From Clostridiales bacterium (lineage in GTDB: Bacteria; Bacillota; Desulfotomaculia; Desulfotomaculales; VENG01), in NCBI GenBank assembly GCA_016278505.1, contig JADQBQ010000017.1, forward strand, positions 1-37,356: a stretch of 37,356 bases of DNA, written 5' to 3'. The translations under genes and the position numbers were made by a program. The notes under the pieces were generated by a model that saw only the letters and a list, made by a program, of their open reading frames with translations, ran no database searches and was not told the DNA's origin. Of the stretch, positions 1 through 7,506 are shown piece after piece. Position 1 is the first letter of the stretch; each line of letters begins with the position of its first letter.

Positions 1-166
1 TGTTATCCCAGTCTTTTGGGCAGGTTATCCACGCGTTACTCACCCGTCCGCCACTAGGTATACTCATGTCCGTCCCGAAGGATTTCTATGAGCAACCCCG
101 TTCGACTTGCATGTGTTAAGCATGCCGCCAGCGTTCGTCCTGAGCCAGGATCAAACTCTCCATAAA
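1..166 (-). rRNA. rrs: 16S ribosomal RNA, 5' end (partial)
   Basis: Read on the minus strand, 151-166 gives the start of bacterial 16S rRNA (TTTATG followed by GAGAGTTTGATCCTGGCTC), then the universal GACGAACGCTGGCGGC and the CATGCAAGTCGAACGGGG block. Only the first 166 or so nucleotides are inside the window; the gene continues beyond base 1. The mature 5' end is placed at about 166 by comparison with the Bacillus-type start and could be off by a few bases. Confidence 0.97.
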
Positions 167-253
167 AGATTTATATAAAGAGTTTAATCTCTTTCTCACT
201 TGTTACTTTTACTCGCGCTTGACGAGGTGTTTCTATTTAAGAAACCATTGTCA

Positions 254-273
254 CTGTTCAGTTTTCAAAGACC
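254..273 (-). promoter_or_regulatory. boxA-like rRNA leader (antitermination) motif
   Basis: The minus strand reads GGTCTTTGAAAACTGAACAG, the TCTTTGAAAACTGAACA block that commonly precedes 16S and 23S genes in Firmicutes and contains a boxA-like CTTTGAAAA core used by the Nus antitermination complex. Its position between the promoters and the 16S 5' end fits that role. The functional assignment comes from family knowledge, not from anything further in the sequence. Confidence 0.6.
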
Positions 274-324
274 GTTTTTGCTGGCGATTTTATTTTACAT
301 TTTATTTTACGCCGGCAAGAAATT

Positions 325-353
325 ATTATATCAGGTTTCTTATTATTTTGCAA
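325..353 (-). promoter_or_regulatory. rRNA operon promoter, proximal
   Basis: The minus strand has TTGCAA (348-353), a 17-bp spacer and a perfect TATAAT (325-330), oriented toward the 16S gene about 160 bp away. Good sigma-A geometry and a logical position in front of the rRNA leader support it. Confidence 0.6.
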
Positions 354-413
354 ATGAAAATGTTTCCCAACTTACTTTTCTTTTAATTGTCGGTTTTGCG
401 CCGACGAGATATA

Positions 414-442
414 ATTGTATCAAACTTTCTTTCTCAGTTCAA
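414..442 (-). promoter_or_regulatory. rRNA operon promoter, distal
   Basis: The minus strand has TTGAAC (437-442), a 17-bp spacer and TACAAT (414-419). Together with the promoter at 325-353 it gives the tandem arrangement common for rRNA operons in Firmicutes. A third, weaker candidate (TTGCAA, 18 bp, TATGTA) lies farther upstream, near 560-590. Confidence 0.55.
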
Positions 443-631
443 GTGGAAATTGTTTCCTACTTGCTTGCTGGCTTTTCCACCGTTTTCTGCGGCGCAAGAT
501 ATAGTGTGCCATAACTATGAATCTATTTCAAGAGGAAATTTGGTCCAGTTCCTTCTTTCTACATATGCCTACCTCTTATGTAGTTGCAAAAACTCCTTCA
601 GCCGTCATTTTCACATAGTATTATATTTTCT

Positions 632-1597
632 TTATTTCGCTTGACCATTCCAGGTCATTAACTGTTTTAACTCTAACAATGTCTTTGTTTTATTAACTTG
701 TTCTCTAAAGCGTGCTGCGCCGGGCATTCCCTTTGCGTACCAAGCTACATGCTTTCTCATTTCCCACAGGGCTGATTCCCCCTTATCTTCAATCATTAAC
801 TCCAAATGATACAGGGCCATAGCCATTTTTTCAGTTACATCAGGGACGGGAGAAAAAGTTCCGGTTTGGATGAAGTCCACCACTTGATTAAAAACCCAAG
901 GGTTTCCCAATGCCGCCCTGCCAATCATCACAGCATCACACCCGGTGTCATCAATCATTTTCTTTGCGTCTTGCGGTGTGTGTATGTCACCGTTACCGAT
1001 AACAGGTATCGAAACAGCATTTTTGACATCCTTGATAATATTCCAATCTGCATGCCCACCGTAAAACTGTTCCCTGGTCCTACCATGCACAGCGACCCCA
1101 CTGGCTCCGGATTTTTCAACTGCAAGGGCAACCTCTACGGCATTAGCCCATTCTTCATCCCACCCTTTTCGCATTTTAACAGTAACCGGCAAATCAACGG
1201 CCAAAACAACGGCACGCACTATTTCCGCCGCCAGGGAAGGTTTTTTCATTAAAGTCGCACCTTCCCCGTTTTTCACTATCTTTGGTGTGGGACAGCCCAT
1301 GTTGATATCAATTATAGCCGCACCGCGCTTAGCCACAACTTTAGCTGCCTTAGCCATTACTTGCGGGTTGTTGCCAAAAATTTGGACGCTTACCGGCCAT
1401 TTTTCATCCACCGAGTTTATGAGCTGCCAGGTCTTGGCATTATTATGTACCAGTGCTTGGGCGTTAATCATTTCAGTATAAACCAGGGCACAACCTGCTT
1501 TTTGAGCCAGAATACGAAAAGCCCGGTCAGTCACTCCGGCCATAGGGGCGGCGACCACCGGGTTTTTAAGGGTTACGCTTCCTATATGCACATTCAC
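632..1597 (-). CDS. dusB: tRNA-dihydrouridine synthase DusB
   Basis: FMN-dependent TIM-barrel enzyme that reduces specific uridines in the tRNA D-arm to dihydrouridine with NADPH. Family landmarks are visible: the N-terminal NPVVAAPMAGVTD, the TEM segment, INMGCP with the catalytic Cys at residue 102, VKMRKGWD, the HGRTREQFY block and the phosphate-binding GNGDI and GRAALGNPW motifs. The 321 residues match the family length. The ATG at 1597 follows a GGAGG sequence at good spacing and lies 17 nt after the coaX stop, so the two are probably cotranscribed. In related genomes dusB often sits just before greA/lysS; here it directly precedes an rRNA operon. Confidence 0.95.
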   Translation of the reverse strand: MNVHIGSVTLKNPVVAAPMAGVTDRAFRILAQKAGCALVYTEMINAQALVHNNAKTWQLINSVDEKWPVSVQIFGNNPQVMAKAAKVVAKRGAAIIDINMGCPTPKIVKNGEGATLMKKPSLAAEIVRAVVLAVDLPVTVKMRKGWDEEWANAVEVALAVEKSGASGVAVHGRTREQFYGGHADWNIIKDVKNAVSIPVIGNGDIHTPQDAKKMIDDTGCDAVMIGRAALGNPWVFNQVVDFIQTGTFSPVPDVTEKMAMALYHLELMIEDKGESALWEMRKHVAWYAKGMPGAARFREQVNKTKTLLELKQLMTWNGQAK

Positions 1598-1614
1598 TGC
1601 GAGCCTCCATCATG

Positions 1615-2382
1615 CTAATATTTATTTCTTTCATAAACTATTCTTAGTCCCGTAAGCGTTAACATCTGATCAACCTTATTTATTGTGTTGGATGCGGTAA
1701 AAATCAGATCTGCTAATCCTCCGGTGGCAATTACAGTGGGTTCAGACTTCATTTCGGTCTTCATGCGCCTCACTATTTCATCAACCTGCCCCACAAACCC
1801 ATAAAAAATACCTGATTGCATACTGTTTACAGTGGTTTTCCCGATTACAGACGGTGGTTTAGAAATTTCTACACGCGGCAACTTGGCAGCACGAGAAAAA
1901 AGCGCCTCGGTGGAAATACCCATTCCAGGGGCAATGGCACCTCCTAAATACTCACCCCGGGCAGAAATAGCACAGAATGTGGTGGCTGTACCAAAATCAA
2001 CGATAATCAGGGGACCACCGTAAGTTTCATAGCCGGCAACAGCATTGACAATTCTATCTGCCCCAACTTCCCTGGGATTTTCATATTTAATAGGCATACC
2101 GGTTTTTATACCGGGTCCCACCAAAACCGGCTGCAAGTCAAAGTACTTCTTGCACATCTGCTCCAGCGAAAAATTAAGCGGTGGTACCACTGAAGATATA
2201 ACCACGGCATCTATTTGAGCGAATGCCAACTCCTGGGATGCAAATAAGTCCCGCAAAAGCATTCCGTACTCGTCTGCCGTCCGGTTGCGGGCGGTGGACA
2301 ACCGCCAATCAACTATTAACTCCGAATTCTTAAAGATACCTAAAACCGTATTAGTATTTCCGACATCAAACACTAGCAGCAA
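1615..2382 (-). CDS. coaX: Type III pantothenate kinase
   Basis: Catalyses the first step of CoA synthesis, ATP-dependent phosphorylation of pantothenate, as an actin-fold (ASKHA) enzyme. The sequence shows DVGNTN at residues 6-11 (phosphate binding), [10 protein letters not shown] at 89-98, GADRI with the catalytic Asp at about 109, and DFGTATTF at 129-136. The 255 residues are typical for CoaX. The start codon is TTG: the protein then begins [15 protein letters not shown] as in family members, and GCAGGGA lies just upstream. It is the logical end point of the pantothenate operon a few genes upstream, although birA and bioY separate them. Confidence 0.95.
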   Translation of the reverse strand: MLLVFDVGNTNTVLGIFKNSELIVDWRLSTARNRTADEYGMLLRDLFASQELAFAQIDAVVISSVVPPLNFSLEQMCKKYFDLQPVLVGPGIKTGMPIKYENPREVGADRIVNAVAGYETYGGPLIIVDFGTATTFCAISARGEYLGGAIAPGMGISTEALFSRAAKLPRVEISKPPSVIGKTTVNSMQSGIFYGFVGQVDEIVRRMKTEMKSEPTVIATGGLADLIFTASNTINKVDQMLTLTGLRIVYERNKY

Positions 2383-2449
2383 AGTTATCCCTGCTTTCCC
2401 GAGATCATCATTTCAATTTTACCAGACCGCTTCCCTGGGTGCAACTTGT

Positions 2450-3037
2450 TTAACTCCCACTTTCCTGCATATTATAACTGTCTGGAAATAAACGTTTTTG
2501 TACTGCCCTGGCCAAACCGGCAGCAATAACAGCTTTCATTATATCCCACAAAACGAAGGGAATAAATCCAATTTGCAATACTGTCATTACCGGGAAAGAC
2601 TGTCCCATGTAAAAATTAAGTATCAGGTACAGGTACGGCAGTCCAACAATATACAATACAGCTGTTCCTGCCAGTGTACCGGCCACATAACGTGCTATCC
2701 CCGGAGCATTGCTCCCGTGAACAACCCGGCCGGTTACATAAGCGGCCGGAATGAATCCCATAATAAAACCAAAAGTTGGTTTTATTACATAGGCAGGGGT
2801 TCCAAAAGGAGCTGTTTCGAATACAGGCACACCAACAAGCCCTATCAGCATGTATAAAAACATACTTAAAGCGGCAAGACGAGGACCGAGAATGCACCCC
2901 GCCAAAACTACAACGAAAGGAACGATACTGAAAGGTACTAAGGCAGCACCAAGCCATCTAAACACTATCGCTCCAGCTGCCGCCAACGCAGCAAACATGG
3001 AAACCAACACCATATCCCGGGCAGAAAGATTCTTCAT
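2450..3037 (-). CDS. bioY: Biotin transporter S component BioY
   Basis: Membrane substrate-binding (S) subunit of an energy-coupling-factor type biotin transporter. The 195-residue protein is mostly hydrophobic with about six membrane segments, begins with MKNLSARDMVLVSMFAALAA and carries the BioY-type stretch KPTFGFIMGFIPAAYVTG. It starts at an ATG after a textbook AAGGAGGT. No ecfA/ecfT genes are nearby, so it must use shared energising modules or work alone. A BirA operator lies immediately upstream (3062-3091), so biotin availability should control it through BirA, which is encoded just upstream. Confidence 0.93.
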   Translation of the reverse strand: MKNLSARDMVLVSMFAALAAAGAIVFRWLGAALVPFSIVPFVVVLAGCILGPRLAALSMFLYMLIGLVGVPVFETAPFGTPAYVIKPTFGFIMGFIPAAYVTGRVVHGSNAPGIARYVAGTLAGTAVLYIVGLPYLYLILNFYMGQSFPVMTVLQIGFIPFVLWDIMKAVIAAGLARAVQKRLFPDSYNMQESGS

Positions 3038-3061
3038 TGGATTACCTCCTTAAAAATTAAC

Positions 3062-3091
3062 TGTTAACCATAGTTATGTATGAGGTTTACA
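3062..3091 (-). promoter_or_regulatory. BirA operator in front of bioY
   Basis: TGTTAACC (3062-3069) and GGTTTACA (3084-3091) form an imperfect inverted repeat with a 14-bp spacer. This is the architecture of the biotin repressor site (TTGTTAACC, about 14-16 bp, GGTTAACAA). It sits 25 bp from the bioY start, between birA and bioY. Binding of BirA-biotinyl-AMP here should block bioY transcription. Confidence 0.82.
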
Positions 3092-3113
3092 ATTAAAGCA
3101 TAAATAAAACCTT

Positions 3114-4097
3114 CTATTTTTCCTTTCGCAAACTAACCTCTCCGGCCAGAAATCGTTTGCAATTGCCGTCATTTAGCCTTACCACCAGTGCTCCGGTCTC
3201 ATCCACGTCTTCCGCTACACCTTCCACGACCTCCTTTAGTGTAGAGACTTGCACCCTTTGCCCCAGAGTGACATTCCATTGTTTCCACTTTTCTAATATG
3301 GCATTGAAACCACTGCTAATCCATATTTGATACCAATAATCCATCTGACGAAGAATAGCCTGTAGGAGTTGTACGCGATTAATTTTTCTACCGGTTTCCA
3401 TGGCGATTGAAGTTATAACACCCTGGAGCTCTTGAGGAATGTCTTCCTGATAAATGTTAACATTCAGGCCAATGCCGATGACAATATGCTGGATACGCTC
3501 CATATCAGCATTCATCTCGGTTAAAATACCACAAAGTTTTCTCTTACCGGCTAATAAATCATTAGGCCATTTTATACCCGGCACCAAACCGGTTTGTTCA
3601 TTAATCGCCGCAGCTACAGCTACAGCTGCCACCAAGGTTATTTGCGGCACATCTACCGGGTTTATTTGGGGCCTTACTATTACACTGAACCAGAGTCCCC
3701 TGCCCCGGGGAGAAAACCACTCGCGGCCTAGCCGCCCCTTACCTACTCCTTGTTCTTCAGCTAAATATACGGCTCCATCAGGGGCCCCTTCCCGGGCCCA
3801 CTCCTTAGCGTTTTCATTGGTTGACACTACACCGGCAGAATACCTAACTTCACTTCCCACTACGGACGTTTCTAAATCAGCCTGTACTTCTTCAGGATAA
3901 AGCCGGTCGGGAACTGAAACTAACCTATAACCGACATTAGACCGGGCTTCAATTACATAATCCATCTTACGCAGTGCCTCCATATGCTTCCATACTGCAG
4001 TACGCGATACACCTAACTGCCGGCAAATTTGTTCCCCGGAGATATAATGATCGCCATTATTTTTTAATAATTGAAGTAAATCAATACGTAACGTCAT
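3114..4097 (-). CDS. birA: Bifunctional biotin-protein ligase / biotin operon repressor
   Basis: Attaches biotin to carboxylase carrier proteins through biotinyl-5'-AMP and represses biotin genes. Residues 1-60 form a winged-helix DNA-binding domain (SGEQICRQLGVSRTAVWKHME). The ligase domain has the biotinyl-AMP loop GVGKGRLGREW (117-127), KWPND at 176-180 and GIGLNVN. A C-terminal SH3-like domain closes the 327-residue protein. It is therefore a class II (regulatory) BirA, which fits the operator found before bioY. The ATG at 4097 follows AAGGGGA. It lies 75 bp after panD and may be partly read from the pan operon. Confidence 0.95.
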   Translation of the reverse strand: MTLRIDLLQLLKNNGDHYISGEQICRQLGVSRTAVWKHMEALRKMDYVIEARSNVGYRLVSVPDRLYPEEVQADLETSVVGSEVRYSAGVVSTNENAKEWAREGAPDGAVYLAEEQGVGKGRLGREWFSPRGRGLWFSVIVRPQINPVDVPQITLVAAVAVAAAINEQTGLVPGIKWPNDLLAGKRKLCGILTEMNADMERIQHIVIGIGLNVNIYQEDIPQELQGVITSIAMETGRKINRVQLLQAILRQMDYWYQIWISSGFNAILEKWKQWNVTLGQRVQVSTLKEVVEGVAEDVDETGALVVRLNDGNCKRFLAGEVSLRKEK

Positions 4098-4172
4098 ATT
4101 AATCCCCTTAGTAACAACTAATTACATAATATATGCGGGCAGCTCCTCTGTCAACCGAAACAGCAACAAAGG

Positions 4173-4556
4173 TTAACGTTCATCACCGTGAATTTCCTCG
4201 TCTATTACCTCGGTGATATTATTGTGCTCATCAACAAGTACAACGGTGGGGCGAAATTCAACCGCTTCTTTCTGGTCCATCATGGCGTAGGAAATAATAA
4301 TTACGTTATCCCCCGGCTGCACCAGACGGGCAGCGGCTCCGTTGAGACAAATAACACCGGAGCCCCGAGGCCCTTTTATGGTGTAAGTCTCTAAACGTGC
4401 ACCATTATTATTATTCACAATTTGCACCTTTTCATTGGGCAATATGCAGGCTGCTTCCAACAGATCTGCATCTATGGTTATACTCCCCACATAGTTAAGA
4501 TTCGCCTCAGTTACCGTTGCACGGTGAATCTTGGACTTAAACATAGTTACAAACAT
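4173..4556 (-). CDS. panD: Aspartate 1-decarboxylase precursor
   Basis: Pyruvoyl enzyme that makes beta-alanine from aspartate for pantothenate synthesis. The self-cleavage site NYVGSITID is present with Gly24-Ser25, the same numbering as in E. coli PanD, which supports the chosen ATG at 4556 over the internal Met5. A GGAGG sits 8 nt upstream. Length 127 matches the family. The start lies 3 nt after the panC stop. The autoproteolysis product would be a 24-residue beta chain and a 103-residue alpha chain with N-terminal pyruvoyl. Confidence 0.97.
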   Translation of the reverse strand: MFVTMFKSKIHRATVTEANLNYVGSITIDADLLEAACILPNEKVQIVNNNNGARLETYTIKGPRGSGVICLNGAAARLVQPGDNVIIISYAMMDQKEAVEFRPTVVLVDEHNNITEVIDEEIHGDER

Positions 4557-4559
4557 TCG

Positions 4560-5411
4560 TCATACCTCCACTATGGCGTTATCTATCAAACGAGTTTTAC
4601 CGAATCGCACGGCCAGAGCGATTAAGACCTGACCATTTAAAACCTGAATAGGTTCCAAATCAGGAATACTTAATATCTCAACATAATCAACATCTGCCAA
4701 GGACTCTGATCCAATTTTTTCAGTGATCTGCTTGCGCAAAGTCAACGCATCAGTTTCACCATTATTAACTGCTTGTTCCGCACCTTGAAGACTGCGGGAC
4801 AATATAGTGGCAGCCTTACGTTCAGCGGTACTTAAATAAACGTTCCTTGAACTCATAGCCAGCCCGTCATCTTCACGCACGATGGGGGCATTAACAATTT
4901 TTACGTTCATGTTTAAATCTCTAACCATTTGCTTAATTACCATTACTTGCTGTGCATCTTTCTGGCCAAAATATGCCCTGTCCGGCTCTACCAAATTTAA
5001 AAGTTTATTTACTATCGTAGCCACTCCCCTAAAGTGACCGGGTCTTGAACGGCCACACAAGGGAGTAGTTATTTCCCCAACCTCAATATATGTTTGGTAA
5101 CCCGACGGATACATTTCCCCGGGCTCAGGTGCAAAAATTATATCTACACCTTCTTGTGAGGCCATATCAATATCACGCTCAAAATCCCTGGGGTAATCCA
5201 AAAGGTCTTCACCTGGCCCGAACTGAGTGGGGTTCACAAAAAGACTCACCACCACTATTTGGCATTCCTGCCGGGCCAAACGCATCAGAGAGAGATGTCC
5301 TTGGTGAAAATAACCCATTGTAGGCACCAATCCAATTGTATTACCGGAAGACTTGGCGGAACGCACAAAAGATTTAATCTCCCCTATACTGCGGCATACT
5401 TTCACTGGCAT
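4560..5411 (-). CDS. panC: Pantothenate synthetase (pantoate-beta-alanine ligase)
   Basis: Joins pantoate and beta-alanine with ATP. Motifs of the nucleotidyltransferase fold are clear: PTMGYFHQGHLSL (HIGH-like), FVNPTQFGPGEDL, GHFRGVATIVNKL, YFGQKDAQQ and MSSRN. The longest ORF begins at a GTG at 5429, which has no ribosome-binding site. AGGA at 8 nt favours the ATG at 5411, and GGGGGAG at 6 nt favours a GTG at 5405 that gives the family-like start MKVCRSIGE. The true start is one of these two. It follows panB with 25 nt between stop and start and is followed by panD. Confidence 0.95.
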   Translation of the reverse strand: MPVKVCRSIGEIKSFVRSAKSSGNTIGLVPTMGYFHQGHLSLMRLARQECQIVVVSLFVNPTQFGPGEDLLDYPRDFERDIDMASQEGVDIIFAPEPGEMYPSGYQTYIEVGEITTPLCGRSRPGHFRGVATIVNKLLNLVEPDRAYFGQKDAQQVMVIKQMVRDLNMNVKIVNAPIVREDDGLAMSSRNVYLSTAERKAATILSRSLQGAEQAVNNGETDALTLRKQITEKIGSESLADVDYVEILSIPDLEPIQVLNGQVLIALAVRFGKTRLIDNAIVEV

Positions 5412-5436
5412 CTCCCCCATCCTATACACACACGTT

Positions 5437-6273
5437 TTAATATAACTTTTTTATTACCTCTTCGTCCATACCAAACTGGTGCTCGCCGGCGGGAAATGAC
5501 TTTTCCTCAACTTCCTGCCTAAAGGTTTGCATGGCTCCCTTAATATCTTCACGGACATTGATATACCGTTTCGCAAACTTGGGGCTAAATCCACCCACCA
5601 AACCTATCAAATCATGGGTAACAAGTACTTGGCCGTCACAATCGGCTCCAGCCCCTATTCCTATAGTGGCAATCCCCAGCTTAGAAGTAATAAGTTTAGC
5701 TAAAGGCGAGGGCACACATTCCAGCACCAAGGAGAAAGCCCCTGCCTCCTCTACCGCCCTGGCATCTGCCAGCAGTTTTTGCGCTGCCTCTTCATCTTTG
5801 CCCTGCACCTTATATCCACCCATTTGGTGGACAGACTGAGGGGTAAGCCCTAAGTGACCCATAACCGGAATACCGGCATCAGTAATGGCTTTTATTGTAT
5901 CTGCCACTTCATGCCCGCCTTCCAACTTAACGGCCTGGGCACCAGCCTCCTGCATCAGCCGCCCGGCATTACGAATAGCGTCAGCAGTGGAAACATGGTA
6001 AGACAAAAAGGGCATATCAGCAACTACCATGGCTCTATTTACCCCTCTGGTAACTGCCTTTGTATGGTGGATCATATCATCCATGGTTACGGGAATGGTT
6101 GAATTATAACCTAACACTACATTTCCCAATGAATCCCCCACTAAAATAGCATCAATACCGGCCTCATCCACAAGCTGGGCCAGCGGGTAATCATAAGCGG
6201 TAAGCATACTTATGGGCCATCCTTCTGACTTTTTGGTTCTAAAAACGGCCGTGGTTACTTTACTATCTTTCAT
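5437..6273 (-). CDS. panB: 3-methyl-2-oxobutanoate hydroxymethyltransferase
   Basis: First committed step of pantothenate synthesis: transfers a hydroxymethyl group from methylene-tetrahydrofolate to alpha-ketoisovalerate, giving ketopantoate. The TIM-barrel protein of 278 residues has MLTAYDYPLAQLVDEAG, VGDSLGNVVLG with the metal-binding Asp, KLEGG, MGHLGLTPQS and the catalytic Glu region LVLECVP. The ATG overlaps the upstream panG stop as ATGA, with AAAGGAG upstream, so the two are translationally coupled. Its folate cofactor links it functionally with the fol and fhs genes further right. Confidence 0.97.
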   Translation of the reverse strand: MKDSKVTTAVFRTKKSEGWPISMLTAYDYPLAQLVDEAGIDAILVGDSLGNVVLGYNSTIPVTMDDMIHHTKAVTRGVNRAMVVADMPFLSYHVSTADAIRNAGRLMQEAGAQAVKLEGGHEVADTIKAITDAGIPVMGHLGLTPQSVHQMGGYKVQGKDEEAAQKLLADARAVEEAGAFSLVLECVPSPLAKLITSKLGIATIGIGAGADCDGQVLVTHDLIGLVGGFSPKFAKRYINVREDIKGAMQTFRQEVEEKSFPAGEHQFGMDEEVIKKLY

Positions 6274-7154
6274 TTACTAGCATCTCCTTTGAAAGCTTTA
6301 TATAATTTTTCTGCCTGCGCAGCATCAATAGTACCCTTTTCCAACCCTACCTGTACTGTATAGTTGCCCAGCTGCCTGTATAATTCCTTTTCCTGCGCAC
6401 TAACCGCATTCAAGGCTTTCATGTGTCCTTCAATTGTAGGCACATCGCCCCGGGCAACCGGGCCGGTAAGCGCCTGAACAGGACCTTCCCGGTGAATATT
6501 CTCCACAGTACCCCGCACCAAAGGGAAAAGAGCTTCAAACGCTTCTTCCCTGGAGAGACCAAAGTTTTGATACAACCCGGTGGCCAAATGCATTACAGAG
6601 ACTAAATAATTGGATGCTATGCACGCAGCTGCATGATACAATACTTTGTCCCTTGCTTGAATAACAAAACTTTTACCACTTAAATCTTCTACTATCTTTC
6701 TCCCCAAATTGACTGCATCCTCGTCACCCTCCAGGGCAAAAAATGAGCCGGGCAAATTTTGCATTGCACCTTCCACTTCCGCAAAAGATTGCAGAGGGTG
6801 AAAACTAAGCACCTTTGCACCCGCTTCCGTCGCGCCCAAGAGCTGTGCCGCAGGATGAGCCCCACTGGTGTGAACAACTATCTGTCCCGATCTGTACCCG
6901 CCCTCGGAAGCAATCCCGGCCGATACCTGACTTATTTCCCTGTCCGGGGTAGTGATAAAGACCAGGTCAGCTGTTTGTACAGCATAAGCACAATTTTCAA
7001 ATACCGGACAATTTAAACGTTCAGCTAAATTTCTCGCAGAATCCGGTGTCCTGCTGGTTACTCCGGATACTGTGTACCCTTGATTATGTAACAGTATGGC
7101 CAGTGCAGAGCCTACTTTTCCCGCTCCAACCACCGCTATTGAGGGCTTATTCAT
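6270..7154 (-). CDS. panG: DUF2520 Rossmann-fold protein, probable PanG-type ketopantoate reductase
   Basis: The N-terminal NAD(P)-binding domain has GAGKVG at residues 10-15 (MNKPSIAVVGAGKVGSALA). An alpha-helical C-terminal domain of DUF2520 type follows, with the HPLQSF and ASNYLV segments. PanG of Francisella, from memory the same family, reduces ketopantoate to pantoate. This gene opens the operon panG-panB-panC-panD, which otherwise lacks that step, so I infer the same role. The ORF could be extended 23 codons upstream, but AAAGGAG six bases before the ATG at 7154 fixes the start. It shares ATGA with panB. Assignment to the family is firm; the reaction is inferred from context. Confidence 0.82.
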   Translation of the reverse strand: MNKPSIAVVGAGKVGSALAILLHNQGYTVSGVTSRTPDSARNLAERLNCPVFENCAYAVQTADLVFITTPDREISQVSAGIASEGGYRSGQIVVHTSGAHPAAQLLGATEAGAKVLSFHPLQSFAEVEGAMQNLPGSFFALEGDEDAVNLGRKIVEDLSGKSFVIQARDKVLYHAAACIASNYLVSVMHLATGLYQNFGLSREEAFEALFPLVRGTVENIHREGPVQALTGPVARGDVPTIEGHMKALNAVSAQEKELYRQLGNYTVQVGLEKGTIDAAQAEKLYKAFKGDASK

Positions 7155-7202
7155 TCTCTGCTCCTTTCCGCCGGACAGACCACAATAGATAATGCACCAA
7201 AA

Positions 7203-7235
7203 GTATAAAAGCCCCCCGGGCACGCTCCGGAGGGC
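7203..7235 (-). terminator. Intrinsic terminator (attenuator) in the pan-operon leader
   Basis: On the minus strand a 9-bp GC-rich stem (arms 7211-7219 and 7227-7235, loop of 7) is followed by TTTT at 7210-7207 and a further T-rich stretch. It ends about 50 nt before the panG start, inside the 5' leader. A perfect GGCATA-TT-TATGCC hairpin (7233-7246) overlaps its 5' arm and cannot form at the same time, so it could act as anti-terminator. Confidence 0.75.
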
Positions 7236-7358
7236 ATAAATATGCCGTCTTTAAGTACCCGTCTCGGTCCACATCCGGCTCCAAGCGGAATCTATCTTCC
7301 ATTTAATTGTAAGAACAAACAACGAGGTACGGTTCACCAAGGATACCGCCCTTTATGT
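7203..7358 (-). promoter_or_regulatory. Structured 5' leader of the pantothenate operon, candidate riboswitch-like element
   Basis: From the predicted start near 7358 to the attenuator the leader is about 150 nt. It holds short stem-loops, among them CGGT/ACCG and TCCG/CGGA stems that both carry CTTGG near the loop. It also has a long-range pairing GTACC-TCG with CGA-GAC-GGGTAC, then the mutually exclusive hairpins described for the terminator. Promoter, structured RNA, terminator and biosynthetic operon in this order is typical of a cis-acting RNA switch. The 'pan' RNA motif is known upstream of panB-type operons in Firmicutes, but I cannot confirm a match by eye. No T-box sequence is present. 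Confidence 0.55.
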
Positions 7359-7363
7359 CACCA

Positions 7364-7392
7364 ATTTTAACACATCGATTTTTAAGGGGCAA
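7364..7392 (-). promoter_or_regulatory. Promoter of the panG-panB-panC-panD operon
   Basis: The minus strand has TTGCCC (7387-7392), a 17-bp spacer and TAAAAT (7364-7369). Transcription would start near 7358, just before the structured leader. It is the best sigma-A candidate in the divergent region between panG and the amidohydrolase gene. Confidence 0.55.
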
Positions 7393-7450
7393 TGGCAATT
7401 TGCAAAAACATTCAAATTTTTGATTTATGCCTGTCGATTTTAACGCCGCG

Positions 7451-7479
7451 TTGATTTTTCACGTGACCAGTGATAAATT
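7451..7479 (+). promoter_or_regulatory. Promoter of the amidohydrolase gene
   Basis: TTGATT (7451-7456), a 17-bp spacer and TAAATT (7474-7479) face the plus-strand gene starting at 7507. Start and promoter are close, leaving a short leader with the AAGAAGGTG ribosome-binding site. Confidence 0.5.
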
Positions 7480-7506
7480 TTAATCAAAAGAAGGTGTTTT
7501 TATTAT

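Larger units (their letters stand above)
167..631 (-). other. rRNA operon leader and promoter region, no gene
   Basis: This 465-bp AT-rich stretch lies between the dusB stop codon and the 16S gene, both transcribed leftward. It contains two sigma-A type promoters facing the 16S gene, a boxA-like leader motif and small hairpins (GTCGG/CCGAC arms near 388-404; CTACATA/TATGTAG arms at 559-565 and 577-583). ORFs that can be read on the plus strand have no recognisable protein character. I see no strong intrinsic terminator after dusB, so read-through into the rRNA operon is possible. Confidence 0.75.

Noticed and set aside
632..7154. Whole left region as a single biotin-pantothenate operon
   Set aside because: bioY has its own operator and strong start, and gaps of 67-76 bp interrupt the run, so at least two transcription units are more likely.
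7203..7358. T-box leader or 6S RNA in front of panG
   Set aside because: No T-box sequence or specifier-loop pattern was found, and the presence of a terminator close to the operon start fits a riboswitch-like attenuator better than 6S RNA.
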